Origin: Desmonostoc geniculatum HA4340-LM1
GTDB taxonomy: Bacteria; Cyanobacteriota; Cyanobacteriia; Cyanobacteriales; Nostocaceae
Direction of reading: 5' to 3'
Length of the DNA stretch: 64,000 nt
Assembly (NCBI GenBank): GCA_019359545.1
Contig: JAHHHB010000022.1
Coordinates: forward strand, 1-64,000
The notes below the pieces were generated by a model. That model searched no databases. It saw only the letters and a list, made by a program, of their open reading frames with translations, and had not been told where the DNA came from. The position numbers and the translations under genes are program-made. This document shows, one piece after another, positions 62,352-64,000 of this stretch. Numbering within the stretch: position 1 is the stretch's first letter; each line of letters opens with the position of its first letter.

Positions 62352-63599
62352 ATGCGTCAATATTACATCTTTATATCAACTAGTTTACTAACCATAAACT
62401 TCACGTTTTCTCACATGGCATTAGCAGATGTTAAACCTAAACTACAACCTTTAACTCAAATGGTAACTCAAACTGAATCTGTTTCTCCCAAAGCAGCTTT
62501 AGAAAGATTATTTACTAGTAAAAAAATAGAGAGTGCATGGTTTGCACCAGATTTTTTGGTTCAAGCTCCTATTGAAAAACTGCAACAAATTATTGATGAT
62601 TTCAAAAATAAATCAGGAACATATCAAAGCGTACAAAATAATTCACAAGATTATTTAGTTATTTTTAGTGAAGCTTCAGTGCCAACTAAAATAGTTCTAA
62701 ATAGCAAAGGGCAAATTTCCAGGTTGTTGTTTGAGGAACCGCAAACAACATTTACGGATTTAGAAGAAGCCACTAGTAAATTTCAAGAATTACCTGGTAA
62801 AGTCAGTTTTCTAGTTCAGGAAGGCAAAACAATACAAGCTGCATTAAATACCAAAACCCCGCTGGCAGTTGGTTCGGCCTTCAAACTAGCTGTACTCAAA
62901 GCACTCAAATCAGAAATTGCCTCTGGTAAGCGGACATGGAAAGATGTACTAGAACTGCAACCTACTCGGAAAAGTTTGCCATCTGGAGTATTACAAACAT
63001 GGCCAGACGAAACATATTTAACATTGCAAACAGTTGCAGCTTTCATGATTTCTGTGAGCGATAATACAGCCACAGATATCTTAATTAACCTTATTGGACG
63101 AGAACCAATTGAGTTGGTATCACCGCGTAATCGTCCTTTTTTAACTACCCGTGAATTGTTTATTTTGAAAAGTTCTCAAAATGAAAACCTTCTCAAGCGT
63201 TATCACACAAGTAACGAAGCTGAACGTCGTGCAATCCTAAAAGAACTCTCTAAAAAGCCACTTCCTGATGTGAATGACTTGCAGCTAACACATCCAGTTG
63301 CTCTGGATGTGGAATGGTTTTTTACAGCTGAGGAACTTTGTGGATTAATAGAACAAGTTGCTGATTTGCCTGTTATGACTATTAATCCTGGTCTTGCCAA
63401 GACTCAAGATTGGCAGCGGGTAGCATTTAAAGGTGGATCTGAACCTGGTGTTATCAACATGACAACTTGGTTGCAAGGAAAGAATGGCAAAAATTACTGT
63501 GTGGTTGCTACTTGGAATAACAGCGAAGCACCAGTAGAAGAATCAAAATTTATGGCATTGTACAGTGGGGTGCTTGCTAAACTTGCGGCTGATAAATGA
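62352..63599 (+). CDS. Exported class A beta-lactamase-like serine hydrolase
   Basis: A 415-residue exported protein (signal peptide residues 1-25, ..MALA). The catalytic Ser175-x-x-Lys178 (VGSAFKLA), S236-D237-N238 (SVSDNTATD) and K360-G-G (AFKGGSEPG) motifs of class A beta-lactamases are all present. An N-terminal extension (about 30-150) with DUF-like alpha/beta character precedes them, and the omega-loop Glu is not obvious. It may be a D,D-peptidase or transpeptidase-like enzyme rather than a resistance factor. ATG at 62352; no linked partner. Confidence 0.86.
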   Translation: MRQYYIFISTSLLTINFTFSHMALADVKPKLQPLTQMVTQTESVSPKAALERLFTSKKIESAWFAPDFLVQAPIEKLQQIIDDFKNKSGTYQSVQNNSQDYLVIFSEASVPTKIVLNSKGQISRLLFEEPQTTFTDLEEATSKFQELPGKVSFLVQEGKTIQAALNTKTPLAVGSAFKLAVLKALKSEIASGKRTWKDVLELQPTRKSLPSGVLQTWPDETYLTLQTVAAFMISVSDNTATDILINLIGREPIELVSPRNRPFLTTRELFILKSSQNENLLKRYHTSNEAERRAILKELSKKPLPDVNDLQLTHPVALDVEWFFTAEELCGLIEQVADLPVMTINPGLAKTQDWQRVAFKGGSEPGVINMTTWLQGKNGKNYCVVATWNNSEAPVEESKFMALYSGVLAKLAADK

Positions 63600-63601
63600 A
63601 T

Positions 63602-63640
63602 TACTCATTAGTCATTAGTTATTAGTTATTCCCCTTGTCC
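63602..63640. repeat. TTAGTCA / TTAGTTA tandem repeat
   Basis: Four ATTAGT(C/T)-based units between converging genes. Confidence 0.75.
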
Positions 63641-64000
63641 TCTGCCCCGTTGTCGAGTCCTTGGAAATTGTAATTTTGGAATTGATATTTTTCGAGCAAC
63701 TCCTTAACTTGAGCGGCTACCAGAGGGTGTGGATCGTTTTGCAGTTGGGGTAGGATTTGAAAGAGGACGCGCTGTGAAACCATATTCAAGTATGCGATCG
63801 CTGCTTCTCGAACAAAGCCAGTAGGATGGCGTAAACTGGCTAAAATCTCAGAACTCGTCAGTCGGATACGAGCAACTTGAGCAAAATGAAAACAGCAAGC
63901 CAAGCACCAGTCAGAAAGCAAGTTACCTAGCATCAGCAATCTGTGGAGGCGATCGCTAACTAACATATTTTCATATTCTACGATTTTTGCTTCTACTAGA
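63622..64000 (-). CDS. C-terminal part of a HEAT-repeat protein (runs off the window)
   Basis: The minus-strand frame is open to the window edge (..LVEAKIVEYENMLVSDRLHR). It contains HEAT-like helices: LTSSEILASLRHPTGFVREA, AIAYLNMVSQRVLFQILPQL, DPHPLVAAQVKELLEKY. The sequence between 63860 and 63960 is Cys-rich (SDWCLACCFHFAQ). It is probably the end of a large HEAT-repeat protein, possibly with a transporter or signalling domain further upstream that cannot be seen. Confidence 0.6.
   Translation of the reverse strand, partial: LVEAKIVEYENMLVSDRLHRLLMLGNLLSDWCLACCFHFAQVARIRLTSSEILASLRHPTGFVREAAIAYLNMVSQRVLFQILPQLQNDPHPLVAAQVKELLEKYQFQNYNFQGLDNGAEDKGNN

Overview
This window is chromosomal DNA from a cyanobacterium, very probably a filamentous heterocyst-former of the Nostoc/Calothrix/Tolypothrix kind. 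Direct evidence: phycobilin lyase (cpcT), the NDH-1 subunit ndhS, the photosystem II biogenesis gene thf1/psb29 and a cytochrome c6-like gene; very many GCGATCGC (HIP1) octamers; and dense 7-8 bp tandem repeats (STRRs) in most intergenic gaps. The exact genus cannot be read from the sequence alone. No rRNA, tRNA or CRISPR array was recognised.

Layout. 1-1.3 kb is a decayed patch: a gene fragment, a gene cut by a 453-bp IS630-type remnant, and a Phd antitoxin stub. 1.4-8.5 kb holds a DUF2993 protein, a UDP-xylose pathway pair (ugd and uxs), a fused cation/proton antiporter-USP protein, a HAS-barrel protein and ndhS. 8.7-18.6 kb is a housekeeping block: rodA, an Mrp/ApbC ATPase, an SRPBCC protein, hemF, a STAS protein, cpcT, thf1, a holin-like membrane protein, an ExbB/ExbD pair and a DUF1232 protein. 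18.8-25.5 kb has a DUF3368/UPF0175 toxin-antitoxin pair, a 1070-residue GH15-type protein, a 44-codon small ORF, a parS-like palindrome and a GT4 glycosyltransferase. 26.4-33.1 kb has mgtE with a structured leader, pyrB with an in-frame repeat insertion, a pentapeptide-repeat protein and the tldD/pmbA pair. 33.5-36.5 kb is a four-gene operon (two small EamA-type transporters, an FAD oxidoreductase, a GT2) that looks like lipid-linked sugar handling. 36.5-38.5 kb is a 2-kb gene-poor stretch.

38.5-50 kb contains tex followed closely by a [2Fe-2S] ferredoxin, small membrane proteins, a coiled-coil protein, a cytochrome c6-like gene, an aldo/keto reductase, a two-gene DUF4365 cassette, and a YqiJ/flotillin pair. 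50-64 kb contains a dapF pseudogene lacking its middle, a lytic transglycosylase, a PhyH-like oxygenase, a UbiH-type hydroxylase, a PEP-CTERM protein, a tiny secreted His-rich peptide, a YebC-family regulator, a sugar ABC lipoprotein, an Ntn hydrolase, a truncated TrkA-N gene, a class A beta-lactamase-like protein and the end of a HEAT-repeat gene.

The most unusual observations are: the DUF4365 cassette bracketed by 86-bp imperfect copies of the neighbouring aldo/keto reductase 3' end, one of them fused at a HIP1 site to a piece of the flotillin gene; intergenic repeats translated inside pyrB; an internally deleted dapF that is still open; a perfect 16-bp parS-like palindrome; an mgtE leader able to hide its ribosome binding site; and several very small ORFs. 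Most of the remaining content is ordinary cyanobacterial core genome.
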